DNA of 55,252 nucleotides from Erwinia pyrifoliae DSM 12163 (GCF_000026985.1 NC_017390.1:3684441-3739692), one strand, 5' to 3'; positions 39,843 to 52,108 are shown, numbered from the stretch's first letter. Program-made: numbers and translations. The notes: a model not told the origin generated them from the sequence alone.

Positions 39843-42389
39843 GTGAAGTTCGTAAAGTATTTATTGATCCTTGCAGTGTGTTGCATCTTGCTGGGAGCCG
39901 CCTCGATTTATGGTCTGTACAAATACATAGAGCCGCAGCTACCTGATGTCGCTACGCTGAAAGATGTGCGTTTGCAAACGCCAATGCAGGTCTACAGTGC
40001 CGATAACGAGCTTATCGCGCAGTACGGTGAAAAGCGCCGTATTCCGCTGACCCTGCAAGAGATCCCGCCGCAGATGGTGAAAGCCTTTATCGCGACGGAA
40101 GACAGCCGTTTCTACGAGCACCACGGCGTCGACCCGATTGGCATTTTCCGTGCCGCCAGCATTGCGCTGACATCCGGCCATGCCTCGCAGGGTGCCAGTA
40201 CCATTACTCAACAGCTGGCACGTAACTTTTTCCTTAGCCCTGAACGCACGCTGATGCGTAAGATCAAGGAAGCCTTTCTCGCCGTTCGTATTGAGCAGAC
40301 GATGAGCAAGGATGAGATCCTTGAACTGTATCTGAATAAGATCTATCTCGGCTATCGCGCATACGGCGTGGGAGCCGCAGCCCAGGTTTACTTCGGCAAG
40401 AATGTTGACCAGCTTTCGCTCAGTGAAATAGCGATGATCGCCGGCCTGCCAAAAGCACCTTCAACGTTTAACCCGCTGTATTCGCACGACCGTGCGGTAG
40501 CGCGCCGTAATACGGTACTGGCACGTATGCTCAACCAGCAGTACATCACCCAGGCGCAGTACAATGAAGCACGTATTACACCGCTGGTTGCCAACTACCA
40601 CGCGCCTGAAATCGCTTTCTCAGCGCCGTGGCTGACCGAGATGGTGCGCCAGGAGATGATCAAGCGTTACGGCGAAAATGCCTATACCGATGGCTACAAG
40701 GTCTACACCACCGTGACGCGCAAGCTACAACTGGCCGGGCAGGCTGCGGTGCAGGACAACGTGATTGCCTATGATATGCGTCACGGCTATCGCGGGCCGG
40801 GTGGCCTGCTGTGGAAAACGGGCGAGCTGGCCTGGGATCACGCCCAAATCCTCAACGTCCTGAAATCCCTGCCGGTTTACGGCCCGCTGTTCCCAGCCGT
40901 GGTCACTGCCAGTCACAACGATGAAGCCGATGCGACGATGCGCGACGGCAGCAACGTGACGTTAAATCTTGCCAGCGTGCGCTGGGCGCGCCCGTACAAG
41001 TCAGACACCTTACAAGGTGCTACGCCGCGCTCTGTCAGCCAGGTATTACAGCCCGGCCAGCAGATCTGGCTACGTAAAGTCGATAACGACTGGCAGCTGG
41101 CACAGGTGCCTGACGTCAATTCCTCGCTGGTTTCGCTCGATCCACATAATGGTGCGGTGCGCGCCCTGGTCGGCGGTTTTGACTTCAACCTGAGCAAATT
41201 TAACCGTGCAACGCAGTCGTTGCGTCAGGTCGGCTCGAATATTAAACCGTTCCTGTACACCGCCGCCATGGATCGCGGCCTGACGCTTGCCTCCATTCTT
41301 AACGATATGCCGATTTCCCGTTGGGATGCCGGAGCCGGTGCTGACTGGCGGCCGAAAAACTCTCCGAATACTTATTCCGGCCCCATCCGCCTGCGGCAGG
41401 GGCTGGGTGAGTCGAAAAACGTGGTAATGGTGCGTGCGATGCGGGCGATGGGCGTCGACTACGCTGCCGAATATCTGCAACGCTTCGGCTTCCCGGCACA
41501 GAATATTGTGCATACCGAATCACTGGCGCTGGGTTCTGCTTCCTTTACGCCATTACAGATGGTGCGCGGCTACTCGGTGATGGCGAATGGCGGCTTTCTG
41601 GTCGATCCATGGTTTATTGCCCGTATCGAAGATGAGATGGGAAATAAGCTGTTCGAGGCCCGGCCGAAAGTAGCCTGCCCGGAGTGCAATTTGCCGGTTG
41701 TCTACGGGGAAACGCAAAAAGCCGTCGCCCTGAGTGAAGACAGCATTGAAAGCGTGGCGGTATCTCAGGAAGGTCATAACGCGGCGATGCCACAGCCCCA
41801 GCTGGCACAGGTGCCGGAGCAGCAGGACGGTGCGCAACAGTATGCGCCACACGTTATCAACACGCCGCTGTCTTTCCTGATCAAAAGCGCATTGAACTCC
41901 AACATCTTTGGTGAACCTGGCTGGATGGGAACCGGCTGGCGTGCCGGGCGTGACCTGAAGCGCAATGATATTGGTGGTAAAACCGGCACCACGAACAGCT
42001 CGAAAGATGCCTGGTTCTCCGGTTACGGACCAGGAGTGGCGACATCCGTGTGGATCGGCTTCGACGACCATCGTCGTGACCTGGGGCGCACCACGGCATC
42101 CGGTGCCATCAAAGATCAGATCTCTGGCTACGAGGGCGGTGCTAAAAGTGCTCAGCCCGCGTGGGATGATTATATGAAGTCAGCGCTGGATGGCGTACCG
42201 CTTCAGCCGCTGACGCCACCAGAGGGAATAGTAACGGTCAAAATAGATCGCGGCACCGGTAAGCTGGCCAACGGCGGCGGCAACACGCGTGATGAATACT
42301 TTATCAACGGCACCCAGCCGACAGAGTATTCGGTGCATGATGTCGGTACCACGCTGCTGGATAACGGCGAGAGCCACGAGCTGTTCTAG
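39843..42389 (+). CDS. mrcA: Penicillin-binding protein 1A
   Basis: PBP1a is a bifunctional peptidoglycan glycosyltransferase/transpeptidase in the inner membrane. The 848-residue protein has a membrane anchor (residues about 6-26), a GT51 domain with the catalytic Glu in ATEDSRFYEHHGVDP and ASTITQQLARNFFL, and a transpeptidase domain with SNIK (Ser near 460), SKN and KTGT in GGKTGTTNSS. GTG at 39843 is the start, aligning with the E. coli MKFVKY start. Confidence 0.97.
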   Translation: MKFVKYLLILAVCCILLGAASIYGLYKYIEPQLPDVATLKDVRLQTPMQVYSADNELIAQYGEKRRIPLTLQEIPPQMVKAFIATEDSRFYEHHGVDPIGIFRAASIALTSGHASQGASTITQQLARNFFLSPERTLMRKIKEAFLAVRIEQTMSKDEILELYLNKIYLGYRAYGVGAAAQVYFGKNVDQLSLSEIAMIAGLPKAPSTFNPLYSHDRAVARRNTVLARMLNQQYITQAQYNEARITPLVANYHAPEIAFSAPWLTEMVRQEMIKRYGENAYTDGYKVYTTVTRKLQLAGQAAVQDNVIAYDMRHGYRGPGGLLWKTGELAWDHAQILNVLKSLPVYGPLFPAVVTASHNDEADATMRDGSNVTLNLASVRWARPYKSDTLQGATPRSVSQVLQPGQQIWLRKVDNDWQLAQVPDVNSSLVSLDPHNGAVRALVGGFDFNLSKFNRATQSLRQVGSNIKPFLYTAAMDRGLTLASILNDMPISRWDAGAGADWRPKNSPNTYSGPIRLRQGLGESKNVVMVRAMRAMGVDYAAEYLQRFGFPAQNIVHTESLALGSASFTPLQMVRGYSVMANGGFLVDPWFIARIEDEMGNKLFEARPKVACPECNLPVVYGETQKAVALSEDSIESVAVSQEGHNAAMPQPQLAQVPEQQDGAQQYAPHVINTPLSFLIKSALNSNIFGEPGWMGTGWRAGRDLKRNDIGGKTGTTNSSKDAWFSGYGPGVATSVWIGFDDHRRDLGRTTASGAIKDQISGYEGGAKSAQPAWDDYMKSALDGVPLQPLTPPEGIVTVKIDRGTGKLANGGGNTRDEYFINGTQPTEYSVHDVGTTLLDNGESHELF

Positions 42390-42398
42390 TCACTCGGT

Positions 42399-42436
42399 AG
42401 CGGCCCCTACGTGCGGACAGACGCGTAAAGGCCGCT
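42399..42436. other. Inverted repeat after mrcA
   Basis: AGCGGCC (42399-42405) and GGCCGCT (42430-42436) are perfect complements around a 24-base loop, ten bases past the mrcA stop in the mrcA-nudE convergent gap. No T-run follows; it may be a weak terminator. Confidence 0.35.
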
Positions 42437-42505
42437 GGCTTAGCCTGCAACCGCCAACAGGGAATGCCGGGAAAAGGCGGTCATCATCTGGGGGAGCAAA
42501 ATTAT

Positions 42506-43072
42506 TCAGTAGCTCAGACGCCCCTGTCTGACCAGCCATTCGCGCACCAGAAATAGCGCGCTGACGTTGCGCGCTTCGCGAAAATCAGGTTCTTCCAGCA
42601 GCGCCAGCAGGTCGTTCAGCGGCCAGCGCCGTTGCGGCAGTGGCTCCGGCTCATCCCCTTCCAGCTGCTCCGGGTAAAGGTCTTCCGCCACCACAATATT
42701 CATCTGGCTGGAGAAATAAGACGGCGCCATGGTGAGTTTGCCCAGCGTCTGTAACTGACGCGCACCGAAACCCACCTCTTCTTTCAATTCGCGATTTGCC
42801 GCAGCAAAAGGTGTTTCACCGGGATCGATCAGACCTTTTGGAAAGCCCAGTTCATAGTTTTCCAGCCCGACGGCATACTCCTGAATCAGGATCAGATTGT
42901 CGTCTACAATAGGAACAATCATCACCGCCTCACGACCCGAAGAGCGCATACGCTCATACACGCGGCGCGCACCGTTGCTGAACGCCAGATCGACCGCTTC
43001 AATGGTAAACAGTTTCGATCGCGCCACGGTCTCAACATGGAGGATGTCAGGTTTCTTTAATTGTCCGGTCAT
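42506..43072 (-). CDS. nudE: ADP compounds hydrolase NudE (Nudix)
   Basis: NudE cleaves Ap3A, ADP-ribose and NADH. The 188-residue protein has an intact Nudix box, GLIDPGETPFAAANRELKEE then VGF (G-x5-E-x7-RELxEExGF). ATG 43072, with MTGQLKKPDILHVETVARSK, matches the E. coli start; a longer frame upstream is not conserved. It is divergent from igaA. Confidence 0.95.
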   Translation of the reverse strand: MTGQLKKPDILHVETVARSKLFTIEAVDLAFSNGARRVYERMRSSGREAVMIVPIVDDNLILIQEYAVGLENYELGFPKGLIDPGETPFAAANRELKEEVGFGARQLQTLGKLTMAPSYFSSQMNIVVAEDLYPEQLEGDEPEPLPQRRWPLNDLLALLEEPDFREARNVSALFLVREWLVRQGRLSY

Positions 43073-43507
43073 AATGGCTCCAGCGAAAAGCCGAAAAGTT
43101 AACGTCATTCCCTAACAACATCAGGGATGACCGCGTCAGGTCGCGTCACGCAGCGCTGCGGACACAGCATGTTGTTCATTGTGCTGTAGCCTGCGCTCAA
43201 ATCCAATTATCGCATGAATCATTTTAGTCATTTAGAACAAATCATTGTAAATATGAGGAAAATGTTTTGAAAAATGTCAATATTCGGATTTATAAATAGG
43301 AATACGCCGATACATTGTCAGCCAAATGCTTGGTAACATCTATTCCGGCCACCCTAATTTATCTATTCTAATTTTATGATTTTTAGTGCTATTTTCAACA
43401 CACAGTTGTTTGCCAATGCTATTGAAGCGAGCTGCGCCAGGCTAAAATATGACCATAGTCTCACGCGGAACCTATGACGGGAGCATCGTGGCAGAAATGA
43501 GGGAAGC
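43073..43507 (+). promoter_or_regulatory. nudE-igaA divergent upstream region
   Basis: This 435-base gap has no accepted gene. Its middle (about 43200-43410) is strongly AT-rich with many TTTAT and ATTTT stretches, suitable for promoters and H-NS or IHF binding. igaA is essential in many enterics through Rcs control, so a long regulatory leader is plausible. No single promoter can be picked with confidence. Confidence 0.4.
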
Positions 43508-45646
43508 ATGAGCACAATAGTCATCATATTGGCTGTGATGCTGGCCTGCCTGATTACGGCAGGTTGTTTCTTTTGGTACGCGATGCGCTACCGTCCGCCG
43601 TTGGCGAAACCACTGCCATTTGTCAGCCCCCCCCACCGTAAACTGAGCGCAGAAGAGCGTTCGGCGGTTGAGCAGTACGTCAAACAACAGGCGATTCACA
43701 GTCACGCCATGCCACTCAGCGGTGCCAGCCGCGCCCCCGCCCCGCTGATACCGATCGCTCAAAGCCAGCATGTTTATCCTGTCACCCGGGCGATTACCCG
43801 CTATGGGCTATCCACGGATGAACCTCACAAATGGCGCTACTATCTTGATACGGTAGAAGTTCATCTACCGCCGCTTTGGGAGCAGCACATCGCGGAAGAA
43901 AACCACGTTGAGCTGATCAAAACGCAAACTATTCCGCTGGTCATTTCGCTAAACGGGCACTCGCTGACTCAATATCCTCTGGAGTCTCCGACTATGCCAT
44001 CGCGGGTTCCGGCTCCCGGGCAGAATGCCTCTATCCGTAAGGAAGAAGGAGAAAACGTTGAGCCGATCAGCGTGCGCAAAGAAAGTGTTGAAGAGTATGC
44101 ACTGAGCCGCCCGGACGGGACTCGCCCAGCGTTGGTCATCGCTGTCGGGCTGTTAGTGCTGTTTATCAGCCTTATTGCCCCACTGGTTATGATGCCGTGG
44201 CTGATGCTGGCAGCGATCGCCATCATCGCCGTCGGTAGCGGGTTGCTTTATCGCCGCCCGACAGAGAAAAATTTGCGTGAAATCCATTGTTTGCGCGGTG
44301 CGCCAAAGCGCTGGGGATTATTTGGCGAATCCAATCAAGGCCAGGCCAGTAATATTTCCCTGGGTGCCATCGACTTGAACTACCCCTCGCACTGGCAGAA
44401 TTATATCGCCCGGGATCTTGGAAAAACGACCGAAATCGATATCTATCTTAACCACCAGGTGGTGCGGCAGGGGCGATTTCTGTCACTGCATGACGAGGCG
44501 CGTCATTTCCCCATTCAACGCTGGCGCAAAAATGTGGTGCTGGCCGCCGCCTCCCTGCTGGTGCTGGTACTGCTGATAACACTGGTCCCGCTCTGTATGC
44601 CCCTCAAGTTGAGCATGGCCTGGATCAAAGGTGCCGACAGCCTGGAAGTCACCCAGGTTAGCAAATTAGCCAACACCGCTCTGCACGTCGGCGACAGACT
44701 GACAGTCCACGGCACCGGCATGTGCTCCATTCCCAGCAACTACCAGGGCAACCGTAGTTACGCATTTATGCCGTTCGACTGCTCAGCCATGTACTGGAAT
44801 GAAGCCGAGCCGCTGCCGCTACCGCAATCGGATGTTATCGATAAGGCCAGCGCACTGCTGGACACCACCAGACTGCAGCTGCATCCCCAAACCAGTACCG
44901 ATCCGAAACTGAACCCGCACCTGGCAACGGCGATCCAGAAATCGGGCATGATCCTGCTCGATGATTTCTCAGACATCGTGTTAAAAACCCAGCAGCTGTG
45001 CAGCCAGGAACAGGATTGCATGCGACTGAAGAATGCGCTGGTGAATCTCAGTAACGCGAAAGACTGGCAAACGCTGGTACGCAGCGCCAATTCCGGCGAG
45101 CTGAATGGTATGAACGTATTGCTGCGCCCGGTGAGTTCAGAAGCGCTGGAAAATCTGGTTAATACGGCGACATCATCCTTCTTCTATCGCGAAACGCGCC
45201 GGGCAGCAGAGGCGCTGAACAGTCCCCCTCCGGGCGGATTCCTGATTATCAATGACGAAGGCCAACAGCTGGTTAATTACTCACCCCCGCCGTCGCCCCT
45301 GTTCGATCTCAATGCACCACAGCAGTGGCCTGAACTACAGCGGCTGGCAGACATGCTGCTGCAAACGCCGTTTAACGCCAGCGGTATCATTACCAGTATC
45401 AGTACCGATGCCAACGGCACGCGCCATATTGCCCTGCACGGTGTGCCAGACGAGATGACGCTATGGCGCTATCTGGGCAGCAGTCTGTTACTGCTGGCTC
45501 TTTGTCTGAGCCTGGCCATCAATAGCGGGCTGGCGCTGCATCGCATCCATCGCAATCGCCTACGCCTGATGGAAATCCACCAGTACTATGAAAAGTGTTT
45601 TAACCACACCTTAGGCGATATCAAGCCCGTTCGTCCCCGGTTCTGA
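43508..45646 (+). CDS. igaA: Inner-membrane Rcs inhibitor IgaA
   Basis: IgaA holds the Rcs phosphorelay off by contacting RcsD from the inner membrane, and releases it when RcsF signals envelope damage. The 712-residue protein has an N-terminal helix (residues 1-25), cytosolic domain 1 (e.g. ITRYGLSTDEPHKWRYYLDT), paired helices near 210-245 and near 340-360, a large periplasmic domain with cysteine pairs (GTGMCSIPS, FMPFDCSAM) and a final helix near 655. A run of eight C residues (43627-43634) lies in the SPPH codons. The start follows GAGGGAAGC. Confidence 0.95.
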   Translation: MSTIVIILAVMLACLITAGCFFWYAMRYRPPLAKPLPFVSPPHRKLSAEERSAVEQYVKQQAIHSHAMPLSGASRAPAPLIPIAQSQHVYPVTRAITRYGLSTDEPHKWRYYLDTVEVHLPPLWEQHIAEENHVELIKTQTIPLVISLNGHSLTQYPLESPTMPSRVPAPGQNASIRKEEGENVEPISVRKESVEEYALSRPDGTRPALVIAVGLLVLFISLIAPLVMMPWLMLAAIAIIAVGSGLLYRRPTEKNLREIHCLRGAPKRWGLFGESNQGQASNISLGAIDLNYPSHWQNYIARDLGKTTEIDIYLNHQVVRQGRFLSLHDEARHFPIQRWRKNVVLAAASLLVLVLLITLVPLCMPLKLSMAWIKGADSLEVTQVSKLANTALHVGDRLTVHGTGMCSIPSNYQGNRSYAFMPFDCSAMYWNEAEPLPLPQSDVIDKASALLDTTRLQLHPQTSTDPKLNPHLATAIQKSGMILLDDFSDIVLKTQQLCSQEQDCMRLKNALVNLSNAKDWQTLVRSANSGELNGMNVLLRPVSSEALENLVNTATSSFFYRETRRAAEALNSPPPGGFLIINDEGQQLVNYSPPPSPLFDLNAPQQWPELQRLADMLLQTPFNASGIITSISTDANGTRHIALHGVPDEMTLWRYLGSSLLLLALCLSLAINSGLALHRIHRNRLRLMEIHQYYEKCFNHTLGDIKPVRPRF

Positions 45647-45744
45647 ATAAGCCACATCTGTGCTATTTTTAAAGCAGATGGTCGCGGCTCACCTACCCGA
45701 AAAAACCTGATTAGCTGGCGCGTGAGTTATCCGCCGCCGGCTGC

Positions 45745-45770
45745 CTTGATTTATGGCGCGTCACCCATAC
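45745..45770 (+). promoter_or_regulatory. Possible sigma-32 heat-shock promoter of hslR-hslO
   Basis: CTTGAT (45745-45750) and ACCCATAC (45763-45770) resemble the sigma-32 elements CTTGAA and CCCCATNT with a 12-base spacer, about 30 bases before the hslR start. hslR and hslO are heat-shock genes in E. coli. Confidence 0.5.
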
Positions 45771-45799
45771 ATAGAGCTATTCCCAAAGGAATTGATGTG

Positions 45800-46201
45800 A
45801 TGAAAGAGAAAACCGGTGAAGGGGTGCGACTCGATAAATGGCTCTGGGCCGCCCGCTTTTACAAAACCCGTGCTGCTGCGCGTCAAATGATTGAAGGCGG
45901 CAAGGTGCATTATAACGGCCAACGCAGTAAACCCAGTAAACTGGTGGAAATTGCGGCCACCTTAACGCTACGCCAGGGCAACGACGAACGTACCGTGATC
46001 GTTGCCGCCGTCAGTGATAAACGTGGCCCGGCCTCAGAAGCTCAGCTGCTGTACAGCGAGACGGCCGAAAGTATTGCTAAGCGGGAAAAGGTGGCTCTGG
46101 CGCGCAAAATGAATGCGCTCAGTATGCCCCATCCTGACCGACGCCCTGACAAAAAAGAGCGTCGTGACCTGATGAAATTTAAACATTCTGGCGACGAATA
46201 A
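45800..46201 (+). CDS. hslR: Ribosome-associated heat shock protein Hsp15
   Basis: HslR recycles free 50S subunits that carry a stalled peptidyl-tRNA. The 133-residue protein has an S4 RNA-binding domain at the N-terminus ([20 protein letters not shown], then [12 protein letters not shown]) and a basic tail ([20 protein letters not shown]). ATG 45800 gives the exact family length; it lies after a separate ATG-TGA pair at 45795. Usually yrfG lies upstream, but here igaA is next. Confidence 0.95.
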   Translation: MKEKTGEGVRLDKWLWAARFYKTRAAARQMIEGGKVHYNGQRSKPSKLVEIAATLTLRQGNDERTVIVAAVSDKRGPASEAQLLYSETAESIAKREKVALARKMNALSMPHPDRRPDKKERRDLMKFKHSGDE

Positions 46202-46223
46202 CGCCATATCAGAGAGAAACCCT

Positions 46224-47102
46224 ATGTCCCAGCAAGACCAGATGCACCGTTACCTGTTTGAAAACCACGCCGTACGTGGCGAACTGGTCACCGTATCCCG
46301 GACCTGGAATGAGATCGTGCACGGCCACGATTATCCGCAGCCGGTGCAACAGATCCTCGGTGAACTGCTGGTCGCCACCAGCCTGCTGACTGCCACTCTG
46401 AAATTTGATGGTGACATTACGGTTCAGCTGCAGGGTGATGGTCCGCTGAATATGGCGGTGATCAACGGCAACAACCAGCAGGAAATGCGCGGCGTGGCAC
46501 GGATGCAGGGTGAAATTGCCGATGGCAGCAGCCTGAAGGAAATGGTGGGCAACGGCTATCTGGTGATCACCATTGCACCTAAAGAAGGTGAACGCTATCA
46601 GGGCGTGGTGGGTCTGGAAGGTGAGACGCTTGCAGCCTGCCTGGAAGATTACTTTATGCGCTCAGAACAGCTGCCCACCCGCCTGTTTATCCGTACCGGC
46701 GCGACCGAAGAGGGATCGGGGGCGGGCGGTATTCTGCTCCAGGTATTGCCGGCTCAGGACGCCAGCCTGGATGATTTTAATCATCTGGCTACGTTAACCG
46801 AAACCATTAAAAGCAAAGAGCTGCTTGGCCTGCCGGCTCATGATGTCCTGTGGCGTCTTTACCACCAGGAAGAAGTCACGCTGTTTGATCCCCAGGTCGT
46901 TAGCTTCAAATGTAGCTGTTCACGTCAGCGCTGTGGCGATGTGCTGCACACGCTGCCTGCGGAGGAAGTCGATCGAATGTTGCAGGAAGATGGTCATATC
47001 GATATGCACTGCGACTACTGCGGCAATAATTATGTCTACGATGCTGTCGATATTGCCGCTATGCGCAATGATTCAGCGGCAGACGATCGGCAAGTCCATT
47101 AA
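46224..47102 (+). CDS. hslO: Redox-regulated chaperone Hsp33
   Basis: Hsp33 is a cytosolic holdase switched on by oxidation. The 292-residue protein has a globular N-terminal domain and a C-terminal redox switch with zinc cysteines C230, C232, C263 and C266 ([10 protein letters not shown] and [10 protein letters not shown]); an additional cysteine is at 237. It lies 22 bases after hslR, so the two are co-transcribed. yhgE, which follows in E. coli, is missing. Confidence 0.96.
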   Translation: MSQQDQMHRYLFENHAVRGELVTVSRTWNEIVHGHDYPQPVQQILGELLVATSLLTATLKFDGDITVQLQGDGPLNMAVINGNNQQEMRGVARMQGEIADGSSLKEMVGNGYLVITIAPKEGERYQGVVGLEGETLAACLEDYFMRSEQLPTRLFIRTGATEEGSGAGGILLQVLPAQDASLDDFNHLATLTETIKSKELLGLPAHDVLWRLYHQEEVTLFDPQVVSFKCSCSRQRCGDVLHTLPAEEVDRMLQEDGHIDMHCDYCGNNYVYDAVDIAAMRNDSAADDRQVH

Positions 47103-47484
47103 TCGACACGGCCGGAAATCCTCCGGCCGGTTCAAATATCCCCTCATACACCCGGCCACCACTTGGTTCTGGCTGCAAAAAAACGCCTGAAAATACAGCC
47201 AAATCTGGCGTATTGCCCGGCAGCAGCCCCACATAACCGTGCCATTTATGCCTGATTTGCCCTGCTTAATTAGCGGCAAAAATGTAAACGATGACCAGGT
47301 CTTTCAGTGAATCACGCGCTGGCTCTCATTTCTTCCGTTTGCCCCTTTCTCTGTAAGCTGACCGATGTATACACTGCGCGCGATCGTAGCAACCCGTGCA
47401 GTATCTGTGGGTTAGCACGGCAAGTCATTTGAAGTACCTCTATCATTGATATGCAATACAAAAATCCTAGAAAGGAGCAGTAAC
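47103..47484 (+). promoter_or_regulatory. hslO-pckA intergenic region
   Basis: This 382-base gap contains a stem after hslO (CGGCCGGA 47109-47116 with TCCGGCCG 47122-47129), and the pckA promoter region near its right end. A 41-codon GTG-initiated frame (47307-47432) with paired cysteines is present but unproven. In E. coli pckA is activated by CRP; no strong CRP site was identified. Confidence 0.45.
47109..47129 (+). terminator. Hairpin after hslO
   Basis: CGGCCGGA and TCCGGCCG form an 8-bp stem around a five-base loop, six bases past the hslO stop codon. Only TT follows within the next few bases, so termination may be weak. Confidence 0.5.
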
Positions 47485-49104
47485 ATGCGCACTAACGGGC
47501 TAACCCCGCAGGAACTCGTCGCTTATGGCATCACTGATACGGTTGAAGTCGTTTATAACCCTGATTATGACATGCTGTTTAAGGAAGAAACTCTGCCCGG
47601 TTTAACCGGTTATGAGCGTGGGATTGTCACGGAGTCGGGCGCTGTTGCGGTTGATACCGGCATTTTTACCGGTCGCTCGCCAAAGGATAAATACCTGGTT
47701 CGTGATGAAACCACCCGCGACACGCTGTGGTGGAGCGATCAGGGTAAAGGCAAAAATGATAACCAGCCGCTGACGCAGGAGACCTGGCAGTCGCTTAAAA
47801 CACGGGTCACGCGCCAGCTATCCGGCAAGCGCCTGTTTGTTGTCGATGCCTGGTGTGGCGCGAATCCGGACAGCCGTCTGTGCGTACGCTTCATTACCGA
47901 AGTGGCCTGGCAGGCTCACTTTGTGAAAAACATGTTTATCCGCCCGGACGCGGAAAGCCTGGCCGGTTTCGTTCCCGACTTCGTGGTGATCAACGGGGCG
48001 AAATGCACCAATCCCGACTGGCAGTCACAGGGGCTGCACTCGGAAAACTTTGTCGCCTTTAACCTGACCGAGAAAATGCAGCTGATTGGCGGCACCTGGT
48101 ACGGTGGCGAGATGAAGAAAGGGCTGTTCGCCATCATGAATTATCTGCTGCCGCTAAAGGGCATCGCTTCTATGCACTGTTCGGCTAACGTCGGTGCCGA
48201 TGGCGATGTCGCGGTCTTCTTTGGCCTTTCCGGCACCGGTAAAACCACGCTGTCCACCGACCCACAGCGTCAGCTGATCGGCGACGATGAGCACGGCTGG
48301 GATGATGACGGCGTGTTTAACTTCGAAGGTGGCTGTTACGCCAAGACCATTAAGCTGTCGCCAGAGGCAGAACCCGAGATCTATCACGCCATCCGGCGCG
48401 ATGCGCTGCTGGAAAACGTGGTGGTACGCAGCGATGGCTCAGTGGATTACGATGACGGTAGTAAGACCGAGAATACCCGCGTTTCCTATCCGATTTACCA
48501 TATTGATAACATCGTCAAACCGGTGTCCAAAGCGGGTCATGCAAAAAAGGTGATCTTCCTGACCGCCGATGCGTTTGGCGTACTGCCGCCGGTGTCGCGC
48601 CTGACCGCCGATCAAACCCAGTACCACTTCCTGTCTGGTTTTACCGCCAAGCTGGCCGGTACCGAGCGCGGCGTGACCGAACCTACGCCAACCTTTTCCG
48701 CCTGCTTTGGTGCCGCATTCCTGACGCTGCACCCAACACAGTATGCGGAAGTGCTGGTGAAGCGTATGCAGGCAGCCGGGGCAGAAGCCTGGCTGGTCAA
48801 TACCGGCTGGAACGGTAGTGGAAAACGTATTTCGCTGAAGGATACCCGTGCAATTATTAATGCCATTCTCAGCGGTGAAATTGCCAATGCGCAAACCGCC
48901 ACGCTGCCCATTTTCAATCTGGAAATGCCGGAATCATTGCCTGGCGTAGACAGCCAGCTGCTTGACCCGCGTAACAGCTACGCCAGTGAAGCGGCGTGGG
49001 AAGAGAAAGCGCGCTCACTGGCACAACGTTTTATCAACAACTTTGATAAGTTTACCGATACCCCAGCCGGTGAAGCCCTGGTGCAGGCAGGGCCGAAGCT
49101 CTGA
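47485..49104 (+). CDS. pckA: Phosphoenolpyruvate carboxykinase (ATP)
   Basis: PckA converts oxaloacetate to phosphoenolpyruvate in gluconeogenesis. The 539-residue protein has the oxaloacetate-binding region [34 protein letters not shown] leading into the P-loop [11 protein letters not shown], and the metal motif [23 protein letters not shown] 47485 after AAAGGAGCAGTAAC is chosen; an upstream in-frame ATG at 47446 lacks a ribosome-binding site. It is convergent with envZ. Confidence 0.97.
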   Translation: MRTNGLTPQELVAYGITDTVEVVYNPDYDMLFKEETLPGLTGYERGIVTESGAVAVDTGIFTGRSPKDKYLVRDETTRDTLWWSDQGKGKNDNQPLTQETWQSLKTRVTRQLSGKRLFVVDAWCGANPDSRLCVRFITEVAWQAHFVKNMFIRPDAESLAGFVPDFVVINGAKCTNPDWQSQGLHSENFVAFNLTEKMQLIGGTWYGGEMKKGLFAIMNYLLPLKGIASMHCSANVGADGDVAVFFGLSGTGKTTLSTDPQRQLIGDDEHGWDDDGVFNFEGGCYAKTIKLSPEAEPEIYHAIRRDALLENVVVRSDGSVDYDDGSKTENTRVSYPIYHIDNIVKPVSKAGHAKKVIFLTADAFGVLPPVSRLTADQTQYHFLSGFTAKLAGTERGVTEPTPTFSACFGAAFLTLHPTQYAEVLVKRMQAAGAEAWLVNTGWNGSGKRISLKDTRAIINAILSGEIANAQTATLPIFNLEMPESLPGVDSQLLDPRNSYASEAAWEEKARSLAQRFINNFDKFTDTPAGEALVQAGPKL

Positions 49105-49120
49105 AGGATTTGACGACATG

Positions 49121-49145
49121 CGGGTCGGCCTGGCAGGCCGACCCG
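49121..49145. terminator. Bidirectional terminator between pckA and envZ
   Basis: CGGGTCGGCC (49121-49130) and GGCCGACCCG (49136-49145) form a perfect 10-bp stem around a five-base loop, between the stops of two convergent genes. Confidence 0.75.
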
Positions 49146-49149
49146 CTTC

Positions 49150-51215
<2,066 letters not shown>

Positions 51216-51504
51216 TGTGCTACTCCCAAAGGCGCTATTGCCTGAGTCTGTATTTTCAAAAAAGATGCCTGAATGTAACAGTCAATTATGTTTTATATTG
51301 TAGTTGAAATTGTTACAAAGCATATTAAACAGCAACTTATCTTACACCTGACGACGGTAATCTGCATTGACGTACCCGCTTCAACGAGGTGATTTCTCAT
51401 GACAAACAAACAGTAACGTCGTGGCACCATTACGCAAGGCGAATTTGCATCCCTGCATCCAACGCAACACAATAGCGTCAAAACAAGATAAAAGATGGCT
51501 GACG
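51216..51504. promoter_or_regulatory. ompR-greB divergent promoter region
   Basis: This 289-base gap has an AT-rich block (about 51280-51340) containing TTATGTTTTATATTGTAG, fit for ompR promoters and IHF binding as known in E. coli. Individual promoter boxes were not assigned. The greB side has no clear consensus by eye. Confidence 0.4.
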
Positions 51505-51984
51505 ATGAAAACCAAACTGATTACTCGCGAAGGCTATAATCTGCTCAAGCAGGAACTGGATTTCCTCTGGCGCGAAGAACGCCCGGAAGTGACCAAAAAG
51601 GTGACCTGGGCGGCCAGCCTCGGTGACCGCAGTGAAAATGCTGACTATCAGTACAACAAAAAGCGCCTGCGTGAGATCGATCGCCGGGTGCGCTATCTGA
51701 CCAAGTGTCTCGAACAGCTGCGTATTGTCGACTACTCACCACAGCAGGATGGCAAAGTGTTCTTCGGTGCCTGGGTCGAAGTAGAAAACGATGACGGCGA
51801 CATCAAACGTTTTCGCATTGTCGGCTACGATGAGATTTTTGGCCGTAACGACTATATCTCTATCGACTCGCCGATGGCGCGCGCGCTGCTGAAAAAAGAG
51901 GTCGGCGATGCCGCCACCGTATTTACCCCGGCGGGTGAAGCGCTGTGGTACATCAACGACATCAGCTATGTGACAGAGATCTGA
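51505..51984 (+). CDS. greB: Transcription elongation factor GreB
   Basis: GreB enters the secondary channel of stalled RNA polymerase and stimulates cleavage of backtracked RNA. The 159-residue protein has an N-terminal coiled coil with the acidic tip in AASLGDRSENADYQYNKKRL and a C-terminal FKBP-like domain (FRIVGYDEIFGRNDYISIDS). ATG 51505 gives the family length; upstream in-frame codons are not conserved. Confidence 0.96.
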   Translation: MKTKLITREGYNLLKQELDFLWREERPEVTKKVTWAASLGDRSENADYQYNKKRLREIDRRVRYLTKCLEQLRIVDYSPQQDGKVFFGAWVEVENDDGDIKRFRIVGYDEIFGRNDYISIDSPMARALLKKEVGDAATVFTPAGEALWYINDISYVTEI

Positions 51985-52108
51985 TTTTGTAGAACAGCCT
52001 GCCCTATCGTCTGCCAACGCGCCGCCTGAAAGATAAAGGGCGTCTGGCATTATGCGGCGGCAATCCGTATAACTGGTGCCAATTTCTTAAGCCATAAAGT
52101 ATCCAACC

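Noticed and set aside
51421..51504. 28-codon N-terminal extension of greB from a GTG
   Set aside because: Not conserved in the family; the ATG at 51505 gives the normal GreB length.
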